In this document: piece after piece, positions 36,809 to 45,902 of the stretch
How the letters are laid out: each line of letters opens with the position of its first letter
Position numbering within the stretch: the first letter of the stretch is position 1
Assembly (NCBI RefSeq): GCF_014640295.1
Contig: NZ_BMGR01000002.1
Coordinates: 396,997 to 460,996, forward strand
Length of the DNA: 64,000 bases
Origin: Paenibacillus abyssi
Lineage (GTDB): Bacteria > Bacillota > Bacilli > Paenibacillales > Paenibacillaceae
Reading direction: 5' to 3'
Position numbers and translations under genes: made by a program
The notes under the pieces: generated by a model
Told to the model about the DNA's origin: nothing
Seen by the model: only the letters and a program-made list of their open reading frames with translations
The model's database searches: none

Positions 36809-37903
36809 CTATATTCTTTCTTTTTCAAATTCCAGTTCTTTAATATGATATACTTCAACATCAGTGCACTCAAAAAGCTCTGGGTAAAAAATTGCTAAAT
36901 TTTGTCCTGTCAGATTAATTGTACTATTGTACTCAACTCCGGCGTACTCCGGTTCACCTTCACGCAAGATACTTTTAATAAAGTCGGCTATGTATTGTGT
37001 CGGTACGTAATCTAAAACACTATCACTTCTTCTCAAGGCACGTCCAATCTCCATATTTATTCGCTTCAGGTGCTCTTTATTGATTGCATGCTCCACAAAG
37101 TCGCAGCCATCAATAAACGGACTGATATGGTCAATTGCCTTTAAATCAACGACAACTATGTCCTGGATTAATTCAAACTTTCCTATCGAGACATAATCAA
37201 AGATACCAGCCCGCACCTCATGAATCGTAGTATCCAGATCATTCGCTAAATATAAGCAGCGTATACCAGCTGAGTTCGCTCTTCCTGCGGTTACCTTATC
37301 TGATTGAGGAGCCCCCATTTGATCTAAGGGAAAACCGTCCTCCGAGGAAATACGTCCTCTGAAAAATATTGATCCCTTTTTGTATACTTTTCGAATGAAA
37401 GAGCAATAACGATTGAGGACTGTTAACTCAATTTGATTTGAGTGAAATCTATTATGATTTTTAACAACCCCTACAAAGTCATCCCATGAGTTTGAACGCA
37501 GTAAAGAGTGGTCTTGAAGGTACTCTTTATCATTTAGCTCTGCTATACCAACCCGTGCATCAAACAAACTAGACATACTTGAATATTTTTCAGCACATAG
37601 TGCACGAATTATTCGATACACATCTGTCGATGTCAACTTATCATTGAAGATATGCCAACGATCTGTGAGTTCAGTAACTAACAATCTCTTCTCATCATCT
37701 GGAAAATCGGAAGGAAGCATTGACTCAGGCGTATATATTTCCAATAATTGCTCAAAGTATTCTGTAAGTTCTGAATGTATATCTGTATCATAAATGAATG
37801 CTCTTCTTTTTCCGCAAATAGGACAAGAGCTCTCTAATTGCCCCAAACCTTCAACAATAGGCTTTAACTCCCCGTCAATAATGCAGTGGCTACAAAATTT
37901 CAT
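36809..37903 (-). CDS. RES-domain protein (NAD+ phosphorylase-type toxin) with N-terminal zinc/HEPN-like region
   Basis: This 364-residue protein begins with CSHC...CPICG zinc-binding cysteines (residues 4-30), then a helical region resembling HEPN/RES N-terminal domains, and a RES domain from about 175. In the RES domain FFRGR (Arg 182/184), NSAGIRCLYLANDLDTTIHEVR (Glu 229) and VEYNSTINLTGQNLAIF (Ser 327) supply the Arg-Glu-Ser set. RES proteins such as MbcT degrade NAD+. It abuts sce7725 (TAA then ATG). It is likely an effector of a defence or conflict operon. Its antitoxin or regulator would be one of the upstream proteins; this is inference. Confidence 0.8.
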   Translation of the reverse strand: MKFCSHCIIDGELKPIVEGLGQLESSCPICGKRRAFIYDTDIHSELTEYFEQLLEIYTPESMLPSDFPDDEKRLLVTELTDRWHIFNDKLTSTDVYRIIRALCAEKYSSMSSLFDARVGIAELNDKEYLQDHSLLRSNSWDDFVGVVKNHNRFHSNQIELTVLNRYCSFIRKVYKKGSIFFRGRISSEDGFPLDQMGAPQSDKVTAGRANSAGIRCLYLANDLDTTIHEVRAGIFDYVSIGKFELIQDIVVVDLKAIDHISPFIDGCDFVEHAINKEHLKRINMEIGRALRRSDSVLDYVPTQYIADFIKSILREGEPEYAGVEYNSTINLTGQNLAIFYPELFECTDVEVYHIKELEFEKERI

Positions 37904-38839
37904 TTACTTTACCCCATCCACATACCGACTCATAAGCTCTAAGTGATGCATTATAGATAGCTTCTTTACGATTCCTAATCCAGGGTATGACCGATTTCTG
38001 TACATATCTTCAAAAGATCGAACCCCAAATGTATCAAGTTTCTGAGTTTGGTTCCATATGACCAACTTTTCCAAAGCCTCGGCAAATTTACCTGCTGGAT
38101 CTGTGATGTCATCATTTGTATCAGATACAAAATGTCGAACTCTTAGGGTCTGATCAACCGCAATATATACGATATGAATTGCAATCGCATACGGAGCAAA
38201 TCCAGACTCTGAATATCCATTTCCAACAACTGAATAATCTGAAAAGGCCAGATACCCTTCTTGCTCGTAGTACAGGTGATCCGAAGAAAAATGTTCATCC
38301 TCTAGTTCTAAATAGTCTACGTTGCGGCTCTTTTTAGGATAACGATCTTCGAACATTACCCTCTGTTTTGGCATTCGTCTGCGAAATCCGCTTTCATCTC
38401 GTATAAAATTAAATTTTGGAGAGCTGGATGCATAAGCAGATTCAAAATAAGAAATCGAATCTTGATTGATGCTTATGGTGGCAATGTCCTTTTTGTTTAC
38501 TCCTTGATCCTCAAGGGAAGAAAGACGTGCTAATAAATTGGCATCAGTATAAAGAAACGATAGAATATTAGATTTTTTAAGTATTTCATAAAAACGGTCC
38601 TTATCTTTTTCATATTTCTCATCGGCTATGTCCTTGATCATGCTTCCAACCTGAGGATTTCGAACCAGACCCAAAGTACGATCCTTCTCTTGAAAGAATG
38701 CCATGGTTTTTATCAACGCAGAAGATAATTTAACTGGCTCAACAACTGGCACTACATTTCTACTCATCAGCGATTTTTCGAGAAGTTCTCTTATAGCTAT
38801 GAGTTCAAACTGTCGACCTCTCAGATAAGGGAAATACAT
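37904..38839 (-). CDS. sce7725 family protein
   Basis: This 311-residue protein starts MYFPYLRGRQFELIAIREL, which is the hallmark of the sce7725 family, and continues with VVPVVEPVKLSSALIKTM, suggesting a beta/alpha fold. The family has no established activity; members usually sit beside an sce7726-type gene, as here. It overlaps the upstream sce7726 gene by 19 bp and directly abuts the RES gene, so all three are probably cotranslated. It could be a sensor or an adaptor. No signal peptide or membrane segment is visible. Confidence 0.82.
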   Translation of the reverse strand: MYFPYLRGRQFELIAIRELLEKSLMSRNVVPVVEPVKLSSALIKTMAFFQEKDRTLGLVRNPQVGSMIKDIADEKYEKDKDRFYEILKKSNILSFLYTDANLLARLSSLEDQGVNKKDIATISINQDSISYFESAYASSSPKFNFIRDESGFRRRMPKQRVMFEDRYPKKSRNVDYLELEDEHFSSDHLYYEQEGYLAFSDYSVVGNGYSESGFAPYAIAIHIVYIAVDQTLRVRHFVSDTNDDITDPAGKFAEALEKLVIWNQTQKLDTFGVRSFEDMYRNRSYPGLGIVKKLSIMHHLELMSRYVDGVK

Positions 38840-39690
38840 GAACTAGCCTCCTTTTGTTGCAGGAATGTGTGAAGCCTTCTATAATCATCTGTTTTAAAAG
38901 AAGAAAAATAAACTAAAAACTTTAATTCATACGGAATTTGACTATACAATTCTACATCAATTTGGCCACGTTTCTTTAATGTAGCTATAAAATCCGTATA
39001 AACCATGATGGTATCAATTTGGAGAAATAATTGCCTACAAGCTTTATAATATTCGAATTGGGATGTTTCTGGAAGGACTCCGAAGTGTTTTATGATGATA
39101 CTTTCGTACTCATTTTTTCGAAGTACTTTAAACATTGTATCTTTATTTAAATAGTCGACACATTCTTGAGGCTGTTTTGTCTCTTTAATTGTGCCTTTCT
39201 TGGTTAAAGCATATATACCTACAAAAGAACCACCTAGTCGCTTTTGTATTGAATCAATATGGTTCTCAGAAGCAAGAATAGACACTCGAGAAAACGCTTT
39301 ATAATAATTCGTAATTTGTGACTCAAGGCGATCAAGATTATCTAGCTCTGTCTTTATTTCGTAAACAACAGCGTGTCCATTAATCAACACAAAATCAGCT
39401 TTAGATTTTCCAACGGAAACCTCTGTTAAAGCTGTCGTTGTTGTGGGCTTGTGCACACCAAGAAGCAATTTATTTAGAATCGTATTTTTGTAATAGTACT
39501 CGTTGCGGTATTCTTTTTTAAGTACGGTATATATTTCACTTATCAGTTGCCTGTTGTCCTTACCTAAAGGGTCAGTAATGTATCTTCGGATTGCGTTAGC
39601 GTATACATCACTGTAGTTACTTTCTACAATCTCACGTAGCGTGTTTCGTGTAAACACACGATTTAAGAGAATGGAATTATCTATACTCAT
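38821..39690 (-). CDS. sce7726 family protein, PD-(D/E)XK nuclease-like
   Basis: This 289-residue protein has a helical N-terminus (NTLREIVESNYSDVYANAI) and the nuclease-like core EVSVGKSKADFVLINGHAVV then YEIKTELDNLDRLESQI, where Glu90, Asp99 and Glu111-x-Lys113 match a PD-(D/E)XK site. It is the first gene of the operon and partner of sce7725. It is AT-richer than the flanking core genes, as expected of acquired DNA. The role is unknown; a DNA-cleaving component of a defence system is a reasonable reading. Confidence 0.82.
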   Translation of the reverse strand: MSIDNSILLNRVFTRNTLREIVESNYSDVYANAIRRYITDPLGKDNRQLISEIYTVLKKEYRNEYYYKNTILNKLLLGVHKPTTTTALTEVSVGKSKADFVLINGHAVVYEIKTELDNLDRLESQITNYYKAFSRVSILASENHIDSIQKRLGGSFVGIYALTKKGTIKETKQPQECVDYLNKDTMFKVLRKNEYESIIIKHFGVLPETSQFEYYKACRQLFLQIDTIMVYTDFIATLKKRGQIDVELYSQIPYELKFLVYFSSFKTDDYRRLHTFLQQKEASSCISLI

Positions 39691-39814
39691 GCATTTACAC
39701 CTTCTCTCTAAACGAAATTCAGTTCACCTTATCCATTTGTTTTTGCTCTTCAATACAGTCCGCAATTCTTATATACTCCAATTGTATAGCAACTTAAGTA
39801 CTACAACAATCATT

Positions 39815-39840
39815 TTTCGCCTCACTTATGATACGGTTCC
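39815..39840. repeat. rlmH 3'-end attachment site (attB-like)
   Basis: The last codons of rlmH and its stop form CCGTATCATAAGTGA (minus strand, 39836-39822), followed by GGCGAAAA. It differs from the SCC consensus GCnTATCATAARTRA only at the first base. Only one half is present here because the other side is the conserved gene. This is the presumed original target; all other copies lie downstream of it. Confidence 0.72.
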
Positions 39841-40301
39841 CCCCTATTAATCTTCACCGCCCGGTACACCTGCTCCACCAGGATGAGCCGCATCAGCTGA
39901 TGCGGGTAGGTCAACCGCCCGAAGCTCAGCTTCTGCTGAGCGCGGCGCAGCACGGCCGGGGCAAGGCCTGTGGAGCCGCCGATGACGAAGGCTACATGGC
40001 TGCGGCCATAAGTGGCCAGCCGGTCCAGTTGGCCTGCCAGGTCCTCGCTCGACCACAGCTCGCCGTCGATCGCCAGCGCGATGACATGGGCGTCCGGCTT
40101 AATCTGCGCGAGCAGCCGCTCGCCCTCCCGCTCCCGCACCTGCGCTTCCTCCGCCGCGCTCATCGTTTCCGGCGCTTTCTCATCCGGCACCTCAGTCAAC
40201 TGCAGCTTCACATACGGCCCCAGCCGCTTCGCATATTCCGCAATGCCCTGTACCAAGTACTTCTCCTTCAACTTCCCTATCGCAGCAATCTGTATATTCA
40301 C
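39822..40301 (-). CDS. rlmH: 23S rRNA pseudouridine-1915 N3-methyltransferase RlmH
   Basis: This 159-residue SPOUT enzyme methylates pseudouridine 1915 of 23S r[59 protein letters not shown] and the C-terminal NRGEPYHK are fully canonical. In staphylococci this gene (orfX) is the target of SCC elements. Gene order (htrA and walRK upstream) is the same here. Its final 15 bp match the SCC insertion site, and related sequences recur downstream. Confidence 0.97.
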   Translation of the reverse strand: MNIQIAAIGKLKEKYLVQGIAEYAKRLGPYVKLQLTEVPDEKAPETMSAAEEAQVREREGERLLAQIKPDAHVIALAIDGELWSSEDLAGQLDRLATYGRSHVAFVIGGSTGLAPAVLRRAQQKLSFGRLTYPHQLMRLILVEQVYRAVKINRGEPYHK

Positions 40302-40497
40302 GGGTTATCCATCCTTTATTCGTCATCATTGGCCATCATTCGATCCGCTCGCATACCCCAATCCTACCAATAACCTTCAAAAACGACAAATGAATCTTAA
40401 TGTTTTCTAACCAAAATAACCGTTTCATCTCCTGCTTGTCGGTTAAATACATATCAGGCAGTACAAATTTGATAACCTTGAAAGGGGAAAGATTAAA

Positions 40498-40731
40498 ATG
40501 GAGAAAAGAACAGCAAAAAAGAAATGGGTTACCATGCTTTTGACAGCAATCATGAGCCTAACATTGGTATTCGCACTGGCAGCATGCGGTGAGAATACGA
40601 ATGTAAACGTCGAAAACAACACGCCTGATGTAGTGGTACCTGATACAGGTACAGATCCAGATGTAGATGTTGATATGGAGGCGCCAGCCAATGATGGCGC
40701 AGCTGATGACACAACAACGACAACGCCTTAA
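40498..40731 (+). CDS. Small acidic lipoprotein
   Basis: This 77-residue protein has a basic N-terminus, a hydrophobic stretch and lipobox LAAC (MEKRTAKKKWVTMLLTAIMS; FALAACGENTN), followed by a disordered Asp/Asn/Thr/Pro-rich tail (VDVDMEAPANDGAADDTTTT). It is probably anchored to the outer face of the membrane. AAAGGGG precedes the start. I do not recognise a family; small lipoproteins like this are common near rlmH in Paenibacillus. It is on the opposite strand to its neighbours. Confidence 0.7.
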   Translation: MEKRTAKKKWVTMLLTAIMSLTLVFALAACGENTNVNVENNTPDVVVPDTGTDPDVDVDMEAPANDGAADDTTTTTP

Positions 40732-40812
40732 TAAAGGTTTGCTGACATGATTGAACGTGAGCAATCATGAAGCACAAAAAATTACCGGCCAATCCTTGGT
40801 CTGCCGGAGCTG

Positions 40813-40856
40813 AAAAAACCCGCGAATCGCGCACAATGCGCAGATCGCGGGTTTTT
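40813..40856. terminator. Bidirectional terminator
   Basis: AAAAAACCCGCGA...TCGCGGGTTTTT forms a GC-rich stem flanked by A and T runs, ending both the plus-strand lipoprotein gene and the minus-strand CxxH/CxxC gene. Confidence 0.85.
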
Positions 40857-40884
40857 CTCATGCTTTTGTTCATGTGCAGTGTGC

Positions 40885-41052
40885 TTATACGACCAAATAG
40901 GAGGCCGGTTCATCACACAGCTCACACTTGATCGGCGGATCCCAGTTGGCGAATTGCGTCTCACGCAGGTCTACCACATCCGGCGCATCCTCATATTCAT
41001 CTACAAACTTATCAATCGACAATTCAATGTGATCTTTACATACACAATACAT
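40885..41052 (-). CDS. CxxH/CxxC small zinc-binding protein (BA_5709 family)
   Basis: This 55-residue protein reads MYCVCKDHIELSIDKFVDEY then EDAPDVVDL and IKCELCDEPASYLVV. The CxCKDH and CELC motifs define the CxxH/CxxC family usually found between rlmH and htrA in Bacillales, so the position supports the call. It probably binds one zinc ion. Function is unknown. It lies 49 bp after htrA on the same strand. Confidence 0.85.
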   Translation of the reverse strand: MYCVCKDHIELSIDKFVDEYEDAPDVVDLRETQFANWDPPIKCELCDEPASYLVV

Positions 41053-41101
41053 TGTTTTTAAAGCAGCTCCGTCTCTTGTGGCGATTACGCCATCCTTGTA
41101 A

Positions 41102-42442
41102 TTAATCTTCGTCCGTCACTTCTCCAAGCGTAAGCGATGTCGTTTCCTTCTTGCCGTTACGATAATACGTGACTTCGATTTTATCACCAATCTCTTTGTT
41201 TGTGTACAAATATTTACGAAGCTCCATCGTACTGCCGATCGGTTGTTCGTCCAACTGAACGATGACATCGTTGAATTCCAGACCGGCCTTCAACGCGGGA
41301 CCAACTGCTTCAAGGACAATGACCCCTGCCTTCACTTCCTTGGGAAGCTTCAGGTCATCTTCGATGCCTTCCTCTTCTGCTTTCTTATCCTCTGGAGATT
41401 GCGTCATCGAGCGTTGTGCAAAGTACTGCTCCAGATCCAGCGTAAACACGCCAATGTAAGGGCGTTTCACCTTGCCGTATTCGATTAAGCTTTGCACAAC
41501 AGGCATCGCATTATGCATCGGTATCGCAAACCCGAGCCCTTCGACGCCGTATTCCGCCACCTTCATGCTGTTAATGCCGATCAATCGCCCATTGAGATCG
41601 ACCAACGCTCCGCCGCTGTTGCCTTGATTGATGGAAGCGTCGATCTGGATGACCTCCTGCTCCCAATCGTAGATGCCATCCTGATTCAGCGATACAGGGA
41701 TGACCCTGCGGGTCTTGCTGACAATTCCCATCGTCAGGGAATCGCCCAGCCCGAGCGGATTGCCGATCGCAATGACTGTCTCGCCGTCACGCAGCTGCGT
41801 CGAATCACCGATATCGGCCACGATATCAATGCCTTTCGCGTCAATTTCGAGTACCGCGAGATCGGTAATCTGATCCTTGCCGATAATAGTGGCTTCTCTG
41901 ACCTCGCCGTTTACAAGCACCGCTTTGACGGATACCGCATTTTCGACGACGTGATAATTTGTAATGATGCGCGCTTTGCCGCCAACCTTCTCAAAGATGA
42001 CGCCTGAGCCAAGCCCGGCTTGGTGCAGCCCTTCATCATCAGCCGGCAGGTCATCCGTATTGTCCGAGTCCTCTTCGCCTTGTTCATCCCATCCGAATCC
42101 ATCCCATCCACTGCCCAGCACCTGTTCATTAATGATGCTTACAACGGCAGGCCTGATCTTGGCTGCTGCCTGAATCGGCCTTTCATACGGATCCGCCACT
42201 TGGATCGGCGCGGCCACGGACGTATGGCCATGATCCCCGCCGCTGCCGCTGAAGCCGAACAATGCACTGAACAGCAGTACCGCAGCCATGGCGCTGACAA
42301 ACGACGACATAAAGGCGATGCGAAGCGGAGTCCACCCCCGCCCGACTCTCATTCCGAAGCTCGGCTGGGTCTTCTCCTTCTGCTTCCATCGAACACGGCG
42401 TGATACCTTTGTCGAATAGAAATCGTCGTCGAAAATACTCAT
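41102..42442 (-). CDS. htrC: HtrA-like membrane-anchored serine protease (YyxA)
   Basis: This 446-residue protein has one membrane span (about 42-64, IAFMSSFVSAMAAVLLFSAL) after a basic cytoplasmic segment. A trypsin-like domain carries the triad His (ITNYHVVENAV), Asp (TDLAVLEID) and Ser (INQGNSGGALVD), and a PDZ domain follows (about 355-435). HtrA proteases degrade misfolded envelope proteins. An acidic insertion (EEDSDNTDDLPADDE) precedes the protease core. It belongs to the walRK neighbourhood but is separated from yycJ by a divergent small gene, so it has its own promoter. Confidence 0.93.
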   Translation of the reverse strand: MSIFDDDFYSTKVSRRVRWKQKEKTQPSFGMRVGRGWTPLRIAFMSSFVSAMAAVLLFSALFGFSGSGGDHGHTSVAAPIQVADPYERPIQAAAKIRPAVVSIINEQVLGSGWDGFGWDEQGEEDSDNTDDLPADDEGLHQAGLGSGVIFEKVGGKARIITNYHVVENAVSVKAVLVNGEVREATIIGKDQITDLAVLEIDAKGIDIVADIGDSTQLRDGETVIAIGNPLGLGDSLTMGIVSKTRRVIPVSLNQDGIYDWEQEVIQIDASINQGNSGGALVDLNGRLIGINSMKVAEYGVEGLGFAIPMHNAMPVVQSLIEYGKVKRPYIGVFTLDLEQYFAQRSMTQSPEDKKAEEEGIEDDLKLPKEVKAGVIVLEAVGPALKAGLEFNDVIVQLDEQPIGSTMELRKYLYTNKEIGDKIEVTYYRNGKKETTSLTLGEVTDED

Positions 42443-42603
42443 AATAATCTATCGCTCCTCTCGATGCCTCAGACATCAAGACTATTTTTTTACAGGCTAT
42501 AGGAATGTTTTCGGAAGATTGGACTACAATAATAATAGACTTTACCCGAGATAGCTAAAAAATGTTTATTCACTCAATATGAATCATTAAGGAGCGATCG
42601 ATT

Positions 42604-42825
42604 TTGAAGAAAACGCATGTCTCCGCCTGGGAACAGGTGAACCTCGCAGCCAAAGTAGCCGATCTGAAAGACGACCACTACCGTACCCTGCTCTCCTTAA
42701 GCGCCATCCTCGAGATTCTGATTGAGAAAGGCCTGCTGACGCAGGAAGAACTGGAACAAAAAACCGTCCATCTCGACCAGGAGCTCGGTGCCGTTATCGC
42801 CGCTTCACTTCATCCCATGGGGTAG
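42604..42825 (+). CDS. Small conserved hypothetical protein (TTG start)
   Basis: This 73-residue helical protein starts with TTG at 42604 (KKTHVSAWEQVNLAAKVADL) after AAGGAG. It has amphipathic helices (LLSLSAILEILIEKGLLTQE) and ends LHPMG. It overlaps the 3' end of yycJ on the other strand by 32 bp. I recognise no domain; a winged-helix or nitrile-hydratase-like beta subunit fragment seems unlikely. The clear ribosome binding site and amino-acid usage support translation. Confidence 0.6.
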   Translation: MKKTHVSAWEQVNLAAKVADLKDDHYRTLLSLSAILEILIEKGLLTQEELEQKTVHLDQELGAVIAASLHPMG

Positions 42826-43612
42826 GGCGATCATGATAGGTTTCTTTTAAAGCAAATTCATCCTGCTTAAAGAAGAACCCCCGATTCTCTAATACACTAT
42901 TCACAGTAAGCTTAGCCAGATCCATCTGGTTATGATCAAGACTTAAGTGGGCCAGATAAACCCGCTGTGTCCGGTCTGTCATCAGCTCGCATAACGCTTC
43001 GCCGGCCGCTTCGTTCGATAGATGGCCGATATCACTGAGAATTCGGCGCTTGATATTCCATGGATACCGCCCCATGCGAAGCATCTCGGTATCATGATTG
43101 GATTCCAGAACCATAATATCGGAATCGATGACCTGCTGCTTGACCTTATCGCTCATATAACCCAGATCGGTAACTAAGCTTAGCTTGCATTCTCCGTTAT
43201 AAAAGCAATACCCAACCGGTTCAGCCGCATCATGTGATATGGCGTACGACTCTACCCGCAAACGTCCGAGCATCCCGCCAAACTCCACGGCTGTTCCGGT
43301 CTGCATGATGACTCGTTTATCGGCGTCGATTTGTCCGACATGCTTATGCATATGCTCCCAAGTCGCTTCATTTGCATACACGGGCAGATTATATTTGCGC
43401 GCAATCGCTCCGAGCCCTTTAATGTGATCGGAATGCTCATGCGTAACCATGATGGCATCGATATGATGCCCTTCCATGCTGCGTTCTTTCATTAATCCCT
43501 CAAGCTTCTTGGCGCTCAATCCCGCATCAATGAGCACCGTTGCATCCTCTGTCTGCACAATCGTTGCATTGCCGGTCGAACCGCTTGCCAGCACTGTGAA
43601 ACGTAGCCCCAT
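42794..43612 (-). CDS. yycJ: MBL-fold metallohydrolase YycJ/WalJ
   Basis: This 272-residue metallo-beta-lactamase-fold protein has GLRFTVLASGSTGNATIV and the metal motif VTHEHSDHIKGLG (HxHxDH), with further ligands in ESNHDTEML and YLAHLSLDHNQMDL. YycJ is a nuclease linked to cell-cycle/DNA repair and is part of the walRK cluster. The length is usual. It ends the yyc part of the cluster, 21 bp after yycI, with its 3' end overlapping the divergent small gene. Confidence 0.92.
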   Translation of the reverse strand: MGLRFTVLASGSTGNATIVQTEDATVLIDAGLSAKKLEGLMKERSMEGHHIDAIMVTHEHSDHIKGLGAIARKYNLPVYANEATWEHMHKHVGQIDADKRVIMQTGTAVEFGGMLGRLRVESYAISHDAAEPVGYCFYNGECKLSLVTDLGYMSDKVKQQVIDSDIMVLESNHDTEMLRMGRYPWNIKRRILSDIGHLSNEAAGEALCELMTDRTQRVYLAHLSLDHNQMDLAKLTVNSVLENRGFFFKQDEFALKETYHDRPTPWDEVKRR

Positions 43613-43633
43613 TTCTCCTCTTGCCTTCCCTCT

Positions 43634-44401
43634 TTACTGATCTTCTTCAGTTAATCCCGAAATGTCTTTTTCAGTGACGACTTCCCCGCTGATTGCATTC
43701 ACATAATACACTTCCGAAGTCTCCAGCCCATCCTCCAGCAGCACCCGCCATGAAGGGGCGGCCACCTGATCCTCCGAATTAAATACCTGCCCTTGATAAC
43801 CAAGGCGGATGTCCTTAATAACCACCCCAGGCTGTAAATAATTCTCAATCAGGGGCACCACCGCTTTCGAAGCCGACAGCACCGTCTGGGCCTTCGCTTG
43901 TCCGGGTTGAACCTGCTCCACAAGAACCTGCTGATACGCAATGATCTTCTGATTGCTGTTGAAGAGCATAAGCTTCACGTTAAACATCGGCAGTTCATCA
44001 ACCATTCGATACAGCACAGACACTTCCACCGTACTGGCCTCAGGATCATATTGATATTGATCCAAGGCAGGAATGACATCCCCCAGCCCTTCCATAAGCT
44101 CTTTCTCGGTGAAAATAATCCGGCTGTCCACCGGCGTCTCGAGCTCCTTGCGTACGGCTTCGCTCGGTGTTGTCGTAAATCGGTATTCAAGGTCCTGCAG
44201 TTCCGGCGTGCCGGAAGGAATCTTGCCGATCAGCCGGATATTTTTCTCCTGCATAATCTGCAGCGTCTCTTGAGGCAAGTCGGTTACATCCCCGGCGGTG
44301 TTAAGCCGCTCCCGCCAATCCATCCATAACTGATATCCCAACACAATATTCAACAACAGAAATGAAAAGATCAGCACGCTCTTTGCCCGACTCCAGTCCA
44401 T
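43634..44401 (-). CDS. yycI: YycI, regulator of WalK
   Basis: This 255-residue single-pass membrane protein has an N-terminal span (MDWSRAKSVLIFSFLLLNIV) and an extracellular domain with PepSY-like repeats, matching YycI. With YycH it modulates WalK kinase activity in the membrane in B. subtilis. It lies 49 bp after yycH, in the same order as in Bacillus and Staphylococcus. Confidence 0.88.
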   Translation of the reverse strand: MDWSRAKSVLIFSFLLLNIVLGYQLWMDWRERLNTAGDVTDLPQETLQIMQEKNIRLIGKIPSGTPELQDLEYRFTTTPSEAVRKELETPVDSRIIFTEKELMEGLGDVIPALDQYQYDPEASTVEVSVLYRMVDELPMFNVKLMLFNSNQKIIAYQQVLVEQVQPGQAKAQTVLSASKAVVPLIENYLQPGVVIKDIRLGYQGQVFNSEDQVAAPSWRVLLEDGLETSEVYYVNAISGEVVTEKDISGLTEEDQ

Positions 44402-44450
44402 CGACCGCTCACCTCAATCCACGAATCCATCATTGTTCCCCGCTTGTTTC

Positions 44451-45902
44451 TTACGGTGCTGCCCGCCCGGCGATCCCGCTGCTCTCCTGCAGGATCTCTT
44501 CCGGCTTCCCGCTGCCAGCTTCCTCATTGCCGGACTCCGATAATGCTTCCACGTCAGTGCCGCTTCCTTGCGGCAGCAGCTCGCTATCGACGACCGTCCC
44601 CGCCGGCAGCGCCCCGGTTAATGGTTCCTGTGTGCCATCCGCCAGGCGAACAGCCCACACCGGCGTCAAGCGTATATGCTGCCCTTCAGTCAAAGCGGCC
44701 TTCAACGCCGGATAGACCGCCACGACCTCTGACCGTCGCCCATAATCCGATAACCGCGTGGCAAGCGCTTCGCCGCCGGGCAAATAACGAATAGTCTTCT
44801 CGGTATTGCTGCCTAACGTCATCAGGGAACGCTCATACTCCGCCACGATGCCCTGCTGCATGACCAGCTTCATCATCCCATACCGGAATGCCGGCTCCGA
44901 TAAGATCGGCAAGGCATACCGTGAAGACGGATAGTACTGTTGAAAAACAATCGTGCGGCCTTCCTCCGGCTCGACCGTATTCACATACCGGTGCGAGCCA
45001 TCCCAACCGCCATGCTGGTTAATGAATTGAATCGACGTGTACACATTTTCCCCTAATTGATTGCCGCTGCCAGTGGATGCCACCGGGTTCGTGTAACGCA
45101 CCCATTGGCCATCCTGCTCTACCTGCAACCCTCGCTTGCTGTCCGTATAGATCTGTGTGCCGCTGCGATCCTCGATGGCCCGGGTAATTCCGGGATCAAA
45201 GAATAAGTTGCGCAGCATTTGGTCTGGTGAATACGTATCGAAATCGACGACTGTCTCCACCTCTTCCAGCGGTCGCTCAGGAAGATATAGGCTTCCATCC
45301 GCTGTTTGATAAGGGGTTAGATACGTCCCAAAGCCGACGTATTCATGGACATCACTGATCGTCAGGTCCGCACGGATCGATTCATAGACCGTCCGCCCAT
45401 CGGAGCTGAAGAAATAGGCGCGCACTTCCTCACGCTCGTCCATCTTGAAAATCCAGATCCGATCGATCTTATCCGCCAAGAACAACAAGTCCCCTTCGAG
45501 CCTGAAGATCTCTTGCAGCAGCTCTACAGGAACGCCATTGCCAAACCGCAGCTCGACGCCGATATCACGGCTTCGCACTTCGCTCCAATCATGCACATCC
45601 AATGGGCTCCGCTGAAAACCCTTGAATTCACGGTTTTTCAGCTTGCCAAGAATCAGATCATAAAATTCAATGCCCGGATATAATACGGTATGCCTGTCCC
45701 CGCCCAAGTGAAGGACCATGTCCTCAGGGAAGATCAGATTCTCTACCCGATCCTCCGTGCCCATCTTCTCCGTTTGCACATAATCCTGCTCCGATGATAC
45801 GGTCGTACCCAGATCGGGGATGCTGTAAGCCAAAAAGAAGCTTTGCAGCAAGCTTAGAACGACTAAAAAGGCAAGTGCGCCGGTTTTGATCTTCTCCATC
45901 AT
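44451..45902 (-). CDS. yycH: YycH, regulator of WalK
   Basis: This 483-residue membrane-anchored protein has one N-terminal span ([20 protein letters not shown]) and a long extracytoplasmic region with two related domains. The position directly after walK (4-bp overlap ATGA) and before yycI identifies it; the sequence itself is variable, with a Gly/Ala/Glu-rich C-terminus. In Bacillus YycH binds YycI and inhibits or tunes WalK. The C-terminal tail is longer and of low complexity. Confidence 0.85.
   Translation of the reverse strand: MMEKIKTGALAFLVVLSLLQSFFLAYSIPDLGTTVSSEQDYVQTEKMGTEDRVENLIFPEDMVLHLGGDRHTVLYPGIEFYDLILGKLKNREFKGFQRSPLDVHDWSEVRSRDIGVELRFGNGVPVELLQEIFRLEGDLLFLADKIDRIWIFKMDEREEVRAYFFSSDGRTVYESIRADLTISDVHEYVGFGTYLTPYQTADGSLYLPERPLEEVETVVDFDTYSPDQMLRNLFFDPGITRAIEDRSGTQIYTDSKRGLQVEQDGQWVRYTNPVASTGSGNQLGENVYTSIQFINQHGGWDGSHRYVNTVEPEEGRTIVFQQYYPSSRYALPILSEPAFRYGMMKLVMQQGIVAEYERSLMTLGSNTEKTIRYLPGGEALATRLSDYGRRSEVVAVYPALKAALTEGQHIRLTPVWAVRLADGTQEPLTGALPAGTVVDSELLPQGSGTDVEALSESGNEEAGSGKPEEILQESSGIAGRAAP

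Noticed and set aside
16297..39840. ccr-type recombinase or other integrase gene within the accessory region
   Set aside because: No serine or tyrosine recombinase was recognisable among the proteins, so the mobilising enzyme must be elsewhere or lost.
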